Source: Cyanoderma ruficeps
Taxonomy: Eukaryota > Chordata > Aves > Passeriformes > Timaliidae
Assembly (NCBI GenBank): GCA_008694505.1
Contig: VZDJ01000623.1
Location: 2,662,442-2,726,441, forward strand
Direction of reading: 5' to 3'
DNA: 64,000 nucleotides
Shown: piece after piece, positions 23,660 through 37,370 of the stretch
Numbering within the stretch: position 1 is the stretch's first letter
Layout: every line of letters begins with the position of its first letter
Translations under genes and position numbers: made by a program
The notes under the pieces: generated by a model
The model's input: only the letters and a program-made list of their open reading frames with translations
The model's database searches: none
What the model was told of the DNA's origin: nothing

Positions 23660-26600
23660 AGAAGGAATTTTTTCTTTGTTTAAGGGCTAATATTTCAGAG
23701 AACAGCTATAGCTATAGTAGACTACTTAAGGTTTGAAAATTTTATGTGTTGGGAATTTGAAATTCTGAATGCATTTAAAGTAAAGTAATATTTTCACAGT
23801 CGCTAAAACAACAAAATTAATTTAACTTCACCAAATTTCATTTCATTTTCATAGTAAAGCTTTCTTGAAACCTGTTTTTTAACATGATTACATATTAGAC
23901 ATCATCTGTGACTTTAATATACATAATTAACATCAACCTATAATTTTATATGCAGACTCAGTCTTTTTTTTTTATGTCACATCTCTGAGTTCCTTATGAA
24001 AGCAATTATTCTTTCAGCTCTTAAAATTCTGTATTCATTTGGCACTTCATGTTTTTTGTAGAAAGGGAAGCTTGGCTAAATCTGGGGAAACAGAAGCTCT
24101 TGTTACCAATTGCTGTTGTTTGGGAGGTGGGGGAGGACAGTTTTAGGTGAATCACCAGCTGACTTTTGGATATAGGTGTTTGTGTGGCATCAGTAATTTA
24201 TTAAGAGTGTGCAGAGTTCCCACTGAAACAAAAGGACATTTGAAGGAGCTCATAACCCCTGGAAATTGGTTCCTATTTCAGACCAGATATGTGATACTCT
24301 GTGTGTGTGTATATAAAGCTGTTTGTGTTTCTTTGCCTTGCTTTTGCTGTCAGATTGGAATGGTGCTTAGTTACAATCTGTTCTTGGATGTTAAATCTGA
24401 GCTAAGTTGTTAAATTATTACTTACTGTCTTTATTTAGCTTCACTTTTGAATGAAAACTTACTCAAGTTAAAGATTATGCAGATTAAGAATCACACATGG
24501 ATGAAACATCACAGATGAAGGATCCTGGAGTCAGAACAGGTTTGCCCTGCATTTGAAGCTTTGGAACCTGCTTCTCAGTAGCTGAACCTGCTTCTCAGTA
24601 GGTTTTTGTATCCAAATTAGATGATCATTAACTCAGGGCTGAGCTGTGCCTAATCGTGCCATACTGCAGGATTTTGAATGAGTGTTTCTCACGCTCATCA
24701 GGGGTATAATTTGAGTATCAATGTCTCTAAATGGGGTAGGAACCTCAAAGTGTAAAAAATTAACAAAGCTTTCCTCTTTGTTTTAAAGTTTCTAGCCATA
24801 ACTTAAACTGTTGTGATGATTTAACCACACTTCCTTTACACAGGTGATGCCCTGGAACTTCCAATGGATTCATAAATTCTTCTGAACTACAGAGTATTGT
24901 CTTTAAAAACACAAAGTCTTAGTTTAAAGCTGGAAGATCGTTTCCCACCTCTTCCACATGGGCTCCACAAAGTAATTTACCACTTTCTCAGCTGTCTTTG
25001 CTGAATGTTCACATACTTGGTGATGGGACCAGTTTGCTGGGATCCTGTGCACTCTGGAGTGTCCATTTAGGTGGGTAGGCTGGAGCTTTTCTCTTGTGTG
25101 AAATGCTGACAGATGCCCAGTCTGAATTCACAGGCTGCTCAGCCAGGCTGTCCACCACTGATAATGAACTGCAGGTTACAGTTGCAGGAACGTGTCCTGC
25201 TTCCTTTGGGCTTAGTTGTAGTGAAGAACCATAAAAGGTAGCAGAGCAAAAATACTTGTCCCAAGTTCAGAACTGGTACAGAAACAATCCCCAATAGAAA
25301 AATCTGATCTACAGGATCAGGTCCCCCAAAATATCCTTACAGTTTAAATACATGTAGATGTACTTTGCTTTTTTCCCCAACTTCAGGTAACCAGACTGAA
25401 TTTTATTTGGCTGTTAAAGATTCCTCTTCTGAAAGAATTTTCACTCTATATGCCTTTTTGATCTCCTAGGATAGTTAACAAACATATTCCCTTTGGGGAG
25501 CGGAGGGAGCTAATGTTGATAGATAAAAAATGCTTCAGATCAATTTTACACTGAATAGTACATGACACTTTTCTGTTCCATCATAAAAGCAGTTTCTGCC
25601 TCTAGCCATCATATCTAGAAATTTGAAAACACAGATTTCCAGTTGTTCAGGTCCTTGTTCATGGGATTAAATTATATCCTCACCATTTGCTGAGTAAGGG
25701 CCAACTGTATACTATATATTCTTAATTATATGCTGAAAACAGTGTAAGATATTTGCAGTCTCATCTAGATGACAAACAGAAGTTTTAGGGGGAGGCAACA
25801 CGCAGTCATTTTATACAGATCTGTGCCTGCCAAACCCTGCAGAAGTCTGGCTCCAGCAGTGAGATTCAGTTCTTGGGCTGCAGCTCTGCCAGGAGTGCCA
25901 AGGAAAAGTCCTCATTGTTTCACAGCCAGTACTTGTGATGTGAAATCCTTTCAGATGGATATCCATCTCCCAGATGGATAGTGGGGATCAGGATTCCTGT
26001 AACCCCATAAAGAGCAGTTGTTAACATGTCCTGGCTTAGTTCAGGATTTGGAGTTACACTCCTGTCCTTCTGGGCTTCAGACTTCAGTCCATGCTGTTTG
26101 TTCTCTTTTGACTCTTCTTTCTCCGGTGTTGTCCAGCTCTTTTCTCATCCCTCAGCCTCTATTTGGATAAATATTAAGATCAGGATTGGTAGCAGCAGTA
26201 GCATGGATAATACTGATCTGAATTTTAAAACTTCTCTCTCTCCACTTTTCCCTCCCTCTTACAAAGGCATGTTTTTGAGTGGTGCTCTGTAATACCTAAA
26301 AAAACCCCTAAACTCTAAAAGTGGGGGAGTAGTATCCAGGTCTGACACTCCTGCTTTCAGGCTTTCAGGTGAGCATTGCCAGGTTTAAGACCAAAAGACA
26401 TCAGTGACGGTGTGGAGATGGATCATAGCATGGCACAAACCTTTGTAAAAATCCTTCTGTATCTTTGTGCATGGCTGAGTTTAGCTTTCACAAACTGTTC
26501 CAAATTTGAAGTGTCAAATAGCCAGAGAGGAGCACAGGGTGTTTGTCAGTGAGCGTAAATAGGCAAATCAGCTTGGCTGCTGGTGGTTGATTTCAACCTT

Positions 26601-27736
26601 AGAGGCCAAAAGTATCAATTCTAGTTGTATTTGGGTTACATTTTGAACATTAATTAGTTAAAGAAATAATATTGAGCCAAAATACACATTTTGGCCAAGA
26701 GAAGATGGGCTTGAAGAGTAACACAGAAACCATGGTGCTTTTGATTCATGAAGGACACTCGGTAGCAACACTGGTATTTAGAGGCTTAACAAATCTACCT
26801 TAGCAAAAGCTTGTCTAGGTGTTGAATTAACGGTGTCTTCTATTTGAGTTTGATGACCTCTCTAAAGAGAAAATCTCCAATTTGTGGTCATCCTGACATT
26901 AGATAGAGCTAAAATAAGATTTGTTACCATAACTGCTATATTTTGTGTAATCTTGAAGCTTTCTCAAAGATACAGAGCCCTTAAGCAGTTTTGTGTGATT
27001 ACAGGATTTTGTAGTAATAATGACATTACTGCAGTAAGTCTGGTTGGGGTTTTTTTGGTTCTTTCTTTTGGGGAGGGCAGACTGGGGGAAGGATATATCC
27101 TGCTACATTTCTTCATGTGAACTATTGCACCAATGGGTGTCCAACCTGGGTATTAACAGTGTTTTGATTGCTCTGATGTCCTGTCACAGCTGGCCAGGCT
27201 TCTGCCAAGGATGTGCTTTGGCAGCTTGTAGGGAAGGGTTGGTTGGCTGGTTGGTCATAAACACTGACTGCTCAGGACCTTTCTTCAGGGAAGGTTGGTA
27301 GTTACAGCAAATCTTCAGGAGAGATTTGTGGCTCCTAAACAGCATTTCAGTCCAAAAGAGAAAGAATAATCAATGCTTGTTTCTGGTCCTTAGGGCTCAA
27401 ATCCAGCTGGTGGAGGGGCTTGAAATTTTGGGTTCTGTCTTGGCTTCTGCTGTGAAACTGTCCTGACAGACTGTAGCACTTCATTGATGTAAATGAATTA
27501 TTCATGGGAGCTGGGACTGTAATATCCAGGAGAGAGAATGAACATGTGAAGCTAAAACGTCTGTACACCAGTGTGAGGAATACACAGGAGGAACTGAGCA
27601 TCGGGATGTGTCAGAAATGATTGATGTGCATTTCAGTGACTTTGGGAGATAAATGGCAGCACTGGATCACAGACTGTCACTCAGGAAAGGCTGGAGGCAC
27701 CACGCTGAACACCAACAGTGTATTTCCAAAGCTTGG
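23660..27736. other. Intergenic, no gene recognised
   Basis: About 4 kb of AT-rich sequence after CDC123. It holds a 20-bp tandem duplication at 24564-24603. I see no exon, CR1 copy or RNA gene here. Confidence 0.7.
24564..24603 (+). repeat. 20-bp tandem duplication
   Basis: Two copies of GAACCTGCTTCTCAGTAGCT at 24564-24583 and 24584-24603, with one mismatch in the second. The near identity suggests a recent duplication. Confidence 0.95.
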
Positions 27737-28310
27737 GAATCGCAGAATGGTTTGAGTTGGAAAGGGCTGGTAAATGTCCTCTAGTCCTCAGAGACTTTCA
27801 GGAATGGGGCAATCACAACTTCTCTGGGCACCCTGTTCCTGTGTTTCACCAACTTCATCGTGAAAAATTTCTTCCTTAATGTCAGTCTAAAGTGGTCCTC
27901 TTTCAGTTTAAAGCTTCTGTCCTTTGTCCTGTCACTACAGCTCCTGGTAAAAGTCTATGTTTCCTATAAGCCCCTTTTAAGCACTGAAAGGCTGCAATAT
28001 GGTCTACCCAGAGCTTTTCCCAGCTTTCCCCACCTCCCTCAGCCTTTCCTCAAAGCATAGGTGTTCCAGCCATGGGATCATTTTTGTGGCCTTCCTCTGG
28101 GTTTGTTCCAACAGGTTGGATCTTTCCTATATTGGAGACCCCAGAACTGGTGCAGCACTGCAGGTGGGGTCTCAGCAGAGCAGAGCAGAGGGACAGAACC
28201 CCCTGCCTTAATCTGCTGCCTGCAGTGCTGGGGATGCACCCCAGAACACATTTGGCTTTCTGGGCTGGAAGTGCATATGGCCAGCTTGTGCTCCATTTTT
28301 CATCTTCCAG
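27737..28310 (-). mobile_element. CR1 LINE, 5'-truncated, antisense (about 575 bp)
   Basis: The left end is the inverted CR1 terminus (CGCAGAATGGTTTGAGTTGG). It continues with ACTTCTCTGGGCACCCTGTTCC, GTGAAAAATTTCTTCCTTAA, CTTTGTCCTGTCACTACAG and GGTGGGGTCTCAGCAGAGCAG. The complementary strand retains a decayed C-terminal piece of CR1 reverse transcriptase, including LRPHLQCC, near 28160. It has stops and no intact frame, and is not expected to be active. Confidence 0.85.
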
Positions 28311-29480
28311 TATTTCCAAACAATACTTTAGAATCTGTTACCTAACATGGGAAGACTTGAAAAGACAGAGAGTTAATAGAATTTTTTCCAGAGGACAGTT
28401 TGTATTTCAGAAGGTACAGGGTGTTGTTATTCTAGAATTAACTGTTCTGGGTTGCAATCAGGCTTATTTGAAACTTTAAAAGTCAGAAGTAATTCAGGTG
28501 GAAGTGGCTGTGGAGTTGGCATTTGGTACTCTGGAGAAAGCAGAGAGATGAGAGAAGCAGGATAAGGACCTCAAAAGGCAGTTTTGGTAAGTGTGGGTGT
28601 CGATGCCTGGATCCATTTGGGAGAGGTGGGTGGGATAACTGAAGAGAGGTGCTTTTTTAATGGCCCGTCAGCAGTGTCCTAATGTGAAGGGAAAATGGCA
28701 CAGTAGGGGCTTGTAAGGATCAATCAAAATGAAAACTGCAGAAATCTGAAGGAAAGGCACATGATTAAGTGTGAAAAAATGAGTGGATGGAGAAAAAATG
28801 ACAGATGATTCAGAGAAAACTGATGCTCTTAATGTTTTCTTTGCCTCACTATACTCTTTTTCCAAGGAAAAGAAGAAATGAAACAAATTAACACAATTTT
28901 AACAAATTTAGCAGAAAAGTTGCACTTGGAATAGCTATTGGTTTGAAGCCAGAGAGGGCATTGTGAGACCACCATACATTTTGTTTGGGGGTCTGTATTT
29001 TTCCATAGCTTCGTTAATGGCTGGAGCAGTGAAATAAATAGCCTGTACAAGAATCCATGGTTGGCAGTGACTTGAGAATACACTCAGGCACTTTGGAGGT
29101 TTGTATCAGAATTTGAAATGGCCATAACACACAGAGAAAATGGCCTGAAATAACGAGAAGAAATTTGATAAGGGCAAGTGCAAAAAGCTGTAGTTAGGAG
29201 GAGAAATCAGACATTCGAGTATAAATGGGTGAGAGCTGGCAGAGCAGCAGTGCAGTGGGAGTGGATAAGTTACAGTAGAGACCATTAAATGCAAGGTGAT
29301 AATAAGCTGTTGGGGGAGGATAAAGGCAGGTGTCATTCTGGGCTAGCAGGAGAGAGGGATGGAAAAAATGAGAGATTATTTTGTTTGATGAGGGGATGGT
29401 GTAGTGAGATGTGTCACTTCGGGCACAATTTTGCAAGAAATACATTGGTCATTGGAGAGCAGCCAGGATTGAATAAGGAT
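28311..29480. other. Intergenic, no gene recognised
   Basis: About 1.2 kb between two antisense CR1 copies, purine-rich on the + strand in 28500-29460. No repeat or exon is recognised. Confidence 0.65.
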
Positions 29481-30235
29481 TCACAGAATAATACAAGTTA
29501 GAAGGGATTCATAAGGATCATTGAGTCTGGCTCCCTGTACCTCAGAGGATTACCTAAAGCTAAACTGTGTGACTGAGAGCATCATGCAGACCCTCCTTGA
29601 ATGCTGTCAGGGTTGGTGCTGTGACCACTTCCCCAGGGAGCCTCTTCCAGTGCCTGATCATCTGCTCAGTGAAGAACCTTTTCCCAGAGTTCAGGTTGGA
29701 CAGAATCCCCAATGCAGCTTCTTTCCATTGCCTCACGTCCTGTTGCTGGTCACCAGAGAGGGGAGACCAGCACCTCCCCCTTCTCCCTTGAGAGAGGTGC
29801 AGACTGTGAGGTCTCTCCTCAATCTCTTCCAAGCTGAACAAACCAAGTCTTCCCCTTGAGACCTTTCACCATCTTGGTCACCCTCCTCTGGACACACTTG
29901 AATAGTTTGATAGTCTTTCTTACATTGTGGTGCCCAAAACTACCCCAGGACTTGAAGTGAGGCTGCCCCAGTTCAGAGCACAGCAGGACAATCCCCTTTC
30001 CTTACCTGTCTGGTGATGCTGTGTCTGATGTATCCCAGGTCATCGTTGGCCCTCCTGGCTGCCAGAACACATTGTTGACTCATATTTCGCTTTCCACAGT
30101 TATGCACATTCTTAAGATCCCCTCCGAGCCTTCTCTTCTGTACATGGATCACTCCCAGCTCTCCCTGCCCTTCCTCACAGGAGAGATCCTCCAGTGCCGG
30201 ACTTCTCCAAGGAGCACCCTAGAAATGGTGGACAA
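29481..30235 (-). mobile_element. CR1 LINE, 5'-truncated, antisense (about 750 bp)
   Basis: It begins TCACAGAATAATACAAGTTAG and continues with GGCTCCCTGTACCTCAGAGG, a CTTCCCCAGGGAGCCTCTTCC block, GTGAAGAACCTTTTCCCAGA and CTCCTCTGGACACACTTGAA, then a TCGTTGGCCCTCCTGGCTGC block. These follow the order of an antisense CR1 3' region. It differs in detail from the copy at 27737, so it is a different subfamily or age. The right boundary is uncertain beyond about 30100. Confidence 0.85.
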
Positions 30236-33200
30236 CTTTGAACTCAAATTGCATAGAAAAAACTACTGTAATCATGAAACATATTTCTAACTGCACTGGA
30301 CATCAAGCTCTAATCCCAGAAGGAACAGCTTGGCCTGTGATACCATTTTTGAAGGCCTATGCGGGGTAGAAGGGACAAACCTGCCTTCTCGGGCTGTGTT
30401 TTCCATGTTATTGCCTGCTGCTTCTGTGGCAGCAACATGCCCCTTGTGTCCTGCTTTTGGGGTCAGGAATGTACTAAGAGCTGCCTCCAGTCCCTGCTGT
30501 TCCACAAATTCATGTTTCTTCCCGTCCAGCACAGCTTAGGCGCTTGGATGGGTGTTTTGGCTAATTATTGTCTGCTGCTCTTTCAGCACGCACCCACCAC
30601 TTGTACCCTGGACCCAGGGTCAGGAAGGACTTTCTTCTCTGGGAGATTTTTGCTCATGGGATACTTCATTGTTATCGCAAGAAAATGTGATTCATTAGAA
30701 AAGGCAAAATCAGACTTCTTCAATGTGGGAAAAGGGGTGGAGCTCTGTGTTGTTTCTCAAAGAAATCAGCCAATACATAGCAAAGATGAGCAGGGAGAGC
30801 CCTCAGAGGACACAATAATCCCAGCCCTAAGGCAAGCTACAAAAACAGCCTGGGGAATCTGCAGGAATAATGCTGATTATGTTCAGTCTTACTTTAGACC
30901 CTTCCTCATCCTAATCCTTCACTTCCCATGTGGTGGGAAAATTTCTGCTTTAGCCAGTGAGGTAACCCACCCCAGACTTCAGTTCCCACCTGAGGATGCC
31001 ACATGCCCTTTCAAAGAGGTCTCCATGCTTGATTTCACTGACTCTAGGTGGAAGCCCTTGGTGCTTTCCTATTGCTTTTGGGGATGTGCTAGTTCAGCCC
31101 TTCTCAGTGCACAGGGCCAAAGACAGAAGGAAATTCAGCTCCAGCACCGGGTTTGGATTTGGGTTTTCTCCCTTTTCCAGGAGGCAATGATCCACAGCAA
31201 GAAGTCAGCCAGAGTCCAGGAATAGCAGTTTGTCTCTCCTAGAAACCATTTGATTGGCATCACTGAGCTGCAAAAAGACCCGATGGGCTCGGTGACAGAT
31301 TCTGATCGCCTGGAGACAGGTTTTCCTCTCTCATCTCACAGCAAGGGGAAGAAAGCTCATCTGGTATCCTTTGTACTTGCATACACCTGGGAAAGGGATA
31401 GCAGATCTTCTGAAAAGGAGATGCAGAATGGGATCATGCACGTAGAGGGAGAGAAGTGTCGTGCTGAAAGGCCTCTGTCTCAAAGTGTTTTCCCTTTGGG
31501 ATTTGGTGTTCTTTGGAGTGTGAATACCCCCAGAAAGGAACAACACAAAAGTATGATGGAATCATACATCATGGATCTCCATTTTTAACCTAATTCGATC
31601 AAGAGCTTTCTTAAGCATATTAAATATCGTGAAAGCAGCAGCTCGATGGAGAGATGGGCAGGAGTAAGATGCTCCAAAAGCCCCTTCCTGAAGCAAAAGC
31701 TGCAGTAGTGGTTGCTGCAGCAGTGGGTAATGAATCCATGAGAAATGTGCAAATCCATTGCAAATCCCCTGAGGGCAGGAACACCTTCAGCACAAATTTG
31801 TTTTATGAGTCACTACAGAAATAAACCCCCAAACCCAAGTCTGCACAAGCCCTGCCTACATTCTGCTACCTTGCAGGTAAACTGCAAATGAGTTTGAATC
31901 AGAAACATTAAACTGTCAAAGAACTTCGACACTGGACACTTTTAACTTACTTTGGATGACCTTTTTTCATGGAGAAGACTTGGAAATAAGTGCTAATGAG
32001 TGCTAATTGCTGCTTTTTCACCACTCAGGCCTGTATATCCCTAAGCAGTGATTGATGATGGCTCCTTCCAGTGCTTGTGATTTATTTACCGACTAAGCCA
32101 TTAAAGAAGCATCATGGATTTCTAAATAAAATATTCGACATCTTAAATACCTTGGTGATCAGTAACAGAGCCAGTTTTTTACATCTGGCTCCTCAGATCA
32201 CACTCAACGTTTCTCCTGGTGGTTTAGGAAAAAAGGGCTTCTCATAAACCTTTTTCCTAAAAATAGGATTTTTTCATAAATCCGTGAACATCTGAGACCC
32301 CCCACTGCACACAGCCTCTGCCGTGTGCATTTGAGGAGGAAATTGGAGCACTGCCCAAGGATTGAGTTTGCTCCACACTGGGGCCTCAAGGTGGAGAACA
32401 GAAACTGGTATGTAATATTTGGGCATCTGGTTCTCATTTTTCTTATTCAGCCTGAGATTCTTCCAGGTATGTAATCAGTTACTGTAGTTGTTGTTAATTT
32501 CCTAAGCAAAAGATTATCTGCTTCTCTTTCATATGGACACATAATCTTCAATTATGTTGTTTTAATACATATAGCAAGATAATTCTCCTTAATTATTACC
32601 TTGAGCACATGGCTGCAAATGCTGTTCACATATATAGTTTTTTCTTTCATTAGGAAATCTGCATTAGTCCTAAATACTGAAGTGTTTTTCATTATTGAGG
32701 GTGCTAATAAGTTATTCAGCCTACGGCTTTCATGTGTCAGAAGATCAGGGCTGTATTGACTTCATGGTTTCAAAGCCCACTTTAAATTTAATATAGGAGG
32801 AAAACAGAACTCAACCCTGAAATAAATTAACCCGAGTTGTTCTAGACACCTGCAAGTGGCACGTGTAACCATCAGTCTGGTGTCTGACATTTCTAGCTGG
32901 GGAAGCAGGTTTCTGTTTGGAATGGCATTAACCAGCTACTGGGAACCTCTGGAGCCTGGGAACAGCTTCAGGTGCTGCTGCTGCTGAGGCATCTTCCTCT
33001 GAGGCTTCTTCAGCAAGGACTTCTGACTGCAGAAGGTCCTCCCTGGGCAGGATGCTCTCTGTGCTCACTGCAAGGGTCTCCCTCAGTGACAGGAGGTGGT
33101 TTTCTCCCACCCATCTCCAGGCTGGAAGGAGCTGGGGAAAGGCAGGAGACACAGTGGCAGAATGAGTGTGTTACAGAGATTTCAGGACAGAAGAGGCTGC

Positions 33201-34481
33201 TGTAGAACAAGGGGAAACAGTGGCTTTCAGCCCTTCTCAATCAGTGAAGCTTTTCCAGCAGAAGTGCAGTAGTTCAGGTAAGATATTGGTGCTGTTTGCC
33301 TTGGTCACTCTTTATAGGCACCTGAGGTTGCATCCATCCTCTACCTCCACTCTGTGGTGATGGGCTGAAAACCAGAGCTAAAACCAGGGAAAAAGAGGTC
33401 TTCCCTAATGGGATATTCCCTTGCAGCTTGCTTTTATCTCCTGTGGTATCCCTTTATGGGAGTCAGGACTTGCAGCACACGCCTTGCACCCAGAGAACTC
33501 CAAATGGTGCAGGGAAAGGATCTTCATGGGCAAGAACTGCAGGACTGAGTATCCCTGTAGCAAAGGGACCAGAAGGAGCCAAAACAGAGGCTAAAACAAA
33601 TAAGCCCAGTAAATTGTTCTGCAAATAGCAGGAAAACAAACTCTGGTTTCCAAACTTTGCAATCCTCTGTACCTACAGAGAGTCCCTTGCATTAAGCTCA
33701 TCCTCAGAGTTCTCTCTGTGTCCCTCAGCCATGGGCAAGGCACAGCATCCTTTGGGTAATTTTTGGTTGTGCCTGGGCTCTCCAGCTCCTGGGCTCTCTG
33801 GCCAGCTAGAGGGACAAGCAGAACAGATACCTGCTGCCCTTACACTGCTGCTCATTAGGGGAGGCACTGATCCAACACTCTCCTTTTCCTCTACCCAAAC
33901 ACTGTTTTTCACAAAACGTGCAGCTGTTTGATGTATTTGATTTTTAGCTGTCAAAATTGATAGAAATGGGTCACTTTTGGGCACAGATGGAGACAGAGCA
34001 GTCACAAAAGCCCTTGAGGTTAAAATGTAGGGTGTGTTTTGCCTCTCAACATCTGGACACACCTTTCTCCCATCCCTGTCTCCCACTGGAGTTGCATTCT
34101 GCCCCCAGTCCTGTGTGCACAGAGCTGGTGCTCAGCCCATAACATTTCACAACGTTTTCCATGAGCCTCCAACAGCTTCTTAAATAGGATAATCCTGGCT
34201 GCATACTTCCTACAAATGCTTCCATTCATAGATCCGGCACTTGCTTCTCCTAATTAAAGGCAATTCTCCCAGTTTGCATACGTTTTGCCATCAATAAAGT
34301 GAAAGACATCTTTAAATTAAGTAAGAAACCCAAAATACTATGAAAATGAGATAATATCATACCTGCTATCTTCAGAATGTTGGGTTTCCACACTAATTAA
34401 AGTACAATTTATGACATTTAGATCCTAGCCTATACATTTTTCTTCCTATTTGATGATTTTTCTTACAATAGTATTCAGATC

Positions 34482-34487
<6 letters not shown>
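30236..34487. other. Intergenic, no gene recognised
   Basis: About 4.2 kb. It contains the longest open frame of the window (30359-31225, 288 codons), which I do not recognise, and a possible conserved non-coding block at about 31930-32160. No CR1 copy beyond 30235 is recognised. Confidence 0.65.
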
Positions 34488-34528
<41 letters not shown>

Positions 34529-34553
34529 NNNNNNNNATATATATATATATATA
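34488..34553. repeat. (AT)n microsatellite with eight N
   Basis: An uninterrupted AT dinucleotide repeat on both sides of an N block at 34529-34536. The array is therefore at least 58 nt, and its true length is unresolved. Confidence 0.98.
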
Positions 34554-35635
34554 GTTACCATAAGACCGTCTTTTGGCAAAAATAAATATAATGAATTTGG
34601 GGGGAAATTAGGACAATTATTTAGTACTTCAGTAACTAAAGGCTGAATTTTATCAAATGTCACATTTCGGTAAATTCCTGTAGTTTGAAATTCAGATGAT
34701 GTTTATTAGGATTAAGAGGGATTGTAGAGGAGAAATAAAAATAAAGGGACAGAGAGTTACTAGAATGGAATATAGGGGTAAAAATGAAGAGTGGAGCTAG
34801 AGAGAGATAGTTAACTCAGTCCAAGCAATATTTGCGTATAGTTTGACCTTGCTGAAGATTTTTATCGAACTGGACTCTGTCATAGTCAATGAAATTGTCC
34901 ATTTTGCAGTGGTGAATTTCTAATTACTGAGCTGAGCTTTTCCAACAGCGAGATTTCTTGCAAGCTGGATACAAACCTAATTAGTCCAGGTTTGGTGCTC
35001 TGACATCAAAAAATTAAAAAGGAAGCATAAAATATGCGTTATTGCCGATATCCTTGCAGTTATGTATCTCCAGGGTAGTGTAAGGTGGCTCTTTGTTCCA
35101 GCTTGTGTGTTTTAGCTGTGCCTGGGGTGTGTGGGAGGAGATGGTTTATGAATGTGTGCATGGCTTCATGCACAGTTATGCAAGAGATTATTTCTTAAAT
35201 AGAGGAATCCCGGGAAACACAGAGAGAACACAGCCCACCCACCCTGGAGAACCAAAACCCCCTGCAGAAACCTCACACTTTCTCCAGGATTCATTCCCAA
35301 GGGGGAATGAGGAGAAGGGAGCAGATTTACGTGCTACTGTGCTAAGTGATGTAAATGAATGTTACGATAATTCAATTTATTTCCACAGCTGGAGGTGCTG
35401 TCCACGGGATGGCATCATCCAGTCCAAAGACTTTGGGAACTGACCTGTCCTTGAGGTTGAGGGTGAACATGCTACAAAGGTGATTAAAAAAAAAAAAAGG
35501 CAGGAAAAGCAAGAAAGCAAAACATATTTTCAGCCTAAAGTGATTGATTTGCTCCTTTGTGCTTGATCAGACAAATTAGGTGTGTGTGGAGCCAACTTCT
35601 GCTCTGGAGAGTGATGAGAGAGGAAACAGAGGGAG

Positions 35636-35667
35636 CCAGAAATCCTAATGCCCAGAAATCCCAATGC
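35636..35667 (+). repeat. 16-bp tandem duplication
   Basis: CCAGAAATCCTAATGC at 35636-35651 followed directly by a copy with one change at 35652-35667. Confidence 0.9.
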
Positions 35668-37282
35668 CCAGGGTACAGTAGTAAAGGCCAGCTAAGCAAT
35701 GGCTACATCTCAGAAGTTGGTACTGTGCTGGAAGAGGCTGCCAAAGCAAATTTGCTGAGGGAATGTGCTTTGGAACTCTTTTTGCAGCCCTCAACAGCAG
35801 CGTCAGAGCTGGCTTAGACTGGCCAGGGGCTGGCCACAGATACAGGGTTTTTGGGAGCACATCAGTGTCTGGGTCTGAGCTTGCTCCATAGTGTGATGCT
35901 TGCCCTGGCACCTTGGACATGTCACAGAGGTTTGTCACTCCCACAGAGTCAGGTGTGGGCTGAGCCCCCCAGTTTGGGGTGTTGCAGTGTGGCTGCTCAC
36001 CTGAGAGAAGGGCCAACCTCACTTGAGTAAAGCCTCACCCTTGGCACTGCTGCTTCTCTGTGGCTTCTCCTGCACCATCGAGCCTGTTTGCAAAGGTCTC
36101 AGGTGTGTCAGACCAGATTTCACCTCTACCATTCCTGTCACAGCCCCTGGAGCCTGTTTGGGAACCAATAATTTAGCAGTTTAATATTAGCCAATAACTT
36201 AACAATTCCCAAAAGCTAACTGGGAGAAGCAGATATTCCCTTCTGGCTGTTTCTAAGCCTGAAACCTCTGCAAGTTCTTACAATTTCCTCTTTGGCTTTT
36301 TCATGCTCTGAGGGTGTGCACCTCTGTGCCTTCCTTCCCCTTTCCCACCCTTCCCTCATTGCCTTCCACAGAACTGTTTCTGTTCTACGAACTGAGCTTT
36401 ATTAAATTGCATTCACAGCTCATTAGGGCCTGCCAATTCATCCATGGGAGCATGAAAGCCAATATTTCTTGTGAAAAACCATTAAATGGTGAAGGAGGAC
36501 ACCCACAGACCTGCTCACAAGCCTTGTGTTGGGCTGCAGCACAGAAGCCTGTCTGAATCTAAAAGGCTCCTTCATTTAGCACAGCCTTGCACCAGCACAA
36601 ATGTGTAGGGCTGAGTCCTGTGGGGCTGGCAGCACACTCCCACCATGGGGAGAAATCAGAAACACCCCATGAACAGGCTGTCAAAATGGAGAGTTAAGGT
36701 TTAGTTCACAAACTTGGTCTCAGATTTTACAGGATTATGAAAGCTTTCAGATGGGTGTGTTTTTTCTGTCTTTCTGATATAATTAATGTAAATATAATGA
36801 TGTTGCACCATTGCACCAGCTGTACTGCTTTTTCCTCTGAAGAAGGGCTAAATCATTAACGCAGCCACAGGTTTTAGATATCTAGAATCCAATGATGTTT
36901 TAATACATGCTCTTGGTTGTGCAATTTCTAACAGAACAGCTATTCTCCAACAGTCCTGTTGGACTCTGCATCTGCTACAGCCCGTGAGTTACTAAAGCAT
37001 CACCATTCCTTAGATATATTCGAAAACACTAAGAAAACTTGATGGGGTCTATAAAGAAATATTGATCCTTGTTGAGCAAAACCCCAGCACAGTTTCCTGG
37101 GGCTGTAGGCACAATAATTCCAGAGTTCTGGGTATATGGCAGCCACAGCAGGACTTTTCCTGTAGTGTGAGTTAATGGGTGCATGGGCAACACTTGCAGC
37201 CCTACCTTCCTTGGGGAGCAGATCAGGGGGGATGTAATTTCATTGTCCCTGCTGTGAGAGCTGGGCATTCAGGGTAAAGGCA

Positions 37283-37370
37283 AAAAACAAAAAACAAAAA
37301 ACAAACAAAAAACAAACAAAAAAAAAAGAAAAAAAAGAAAGAGAAAAAAAAAGACAAAAAGAAAAAAAAA
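37283..37370 (+). repeat. A-rich simple sequence (AAAAAAC and AAAAG runs)
   Basis: Nearly 90 nt of A with periodic C, then periodic G. The first half has CAAAAAA steps of 7 nt and the second half resembles an A/G microsatellite. No element body adjoins it, so it is not obviously a retroposon tail. Confidence 0.9.
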
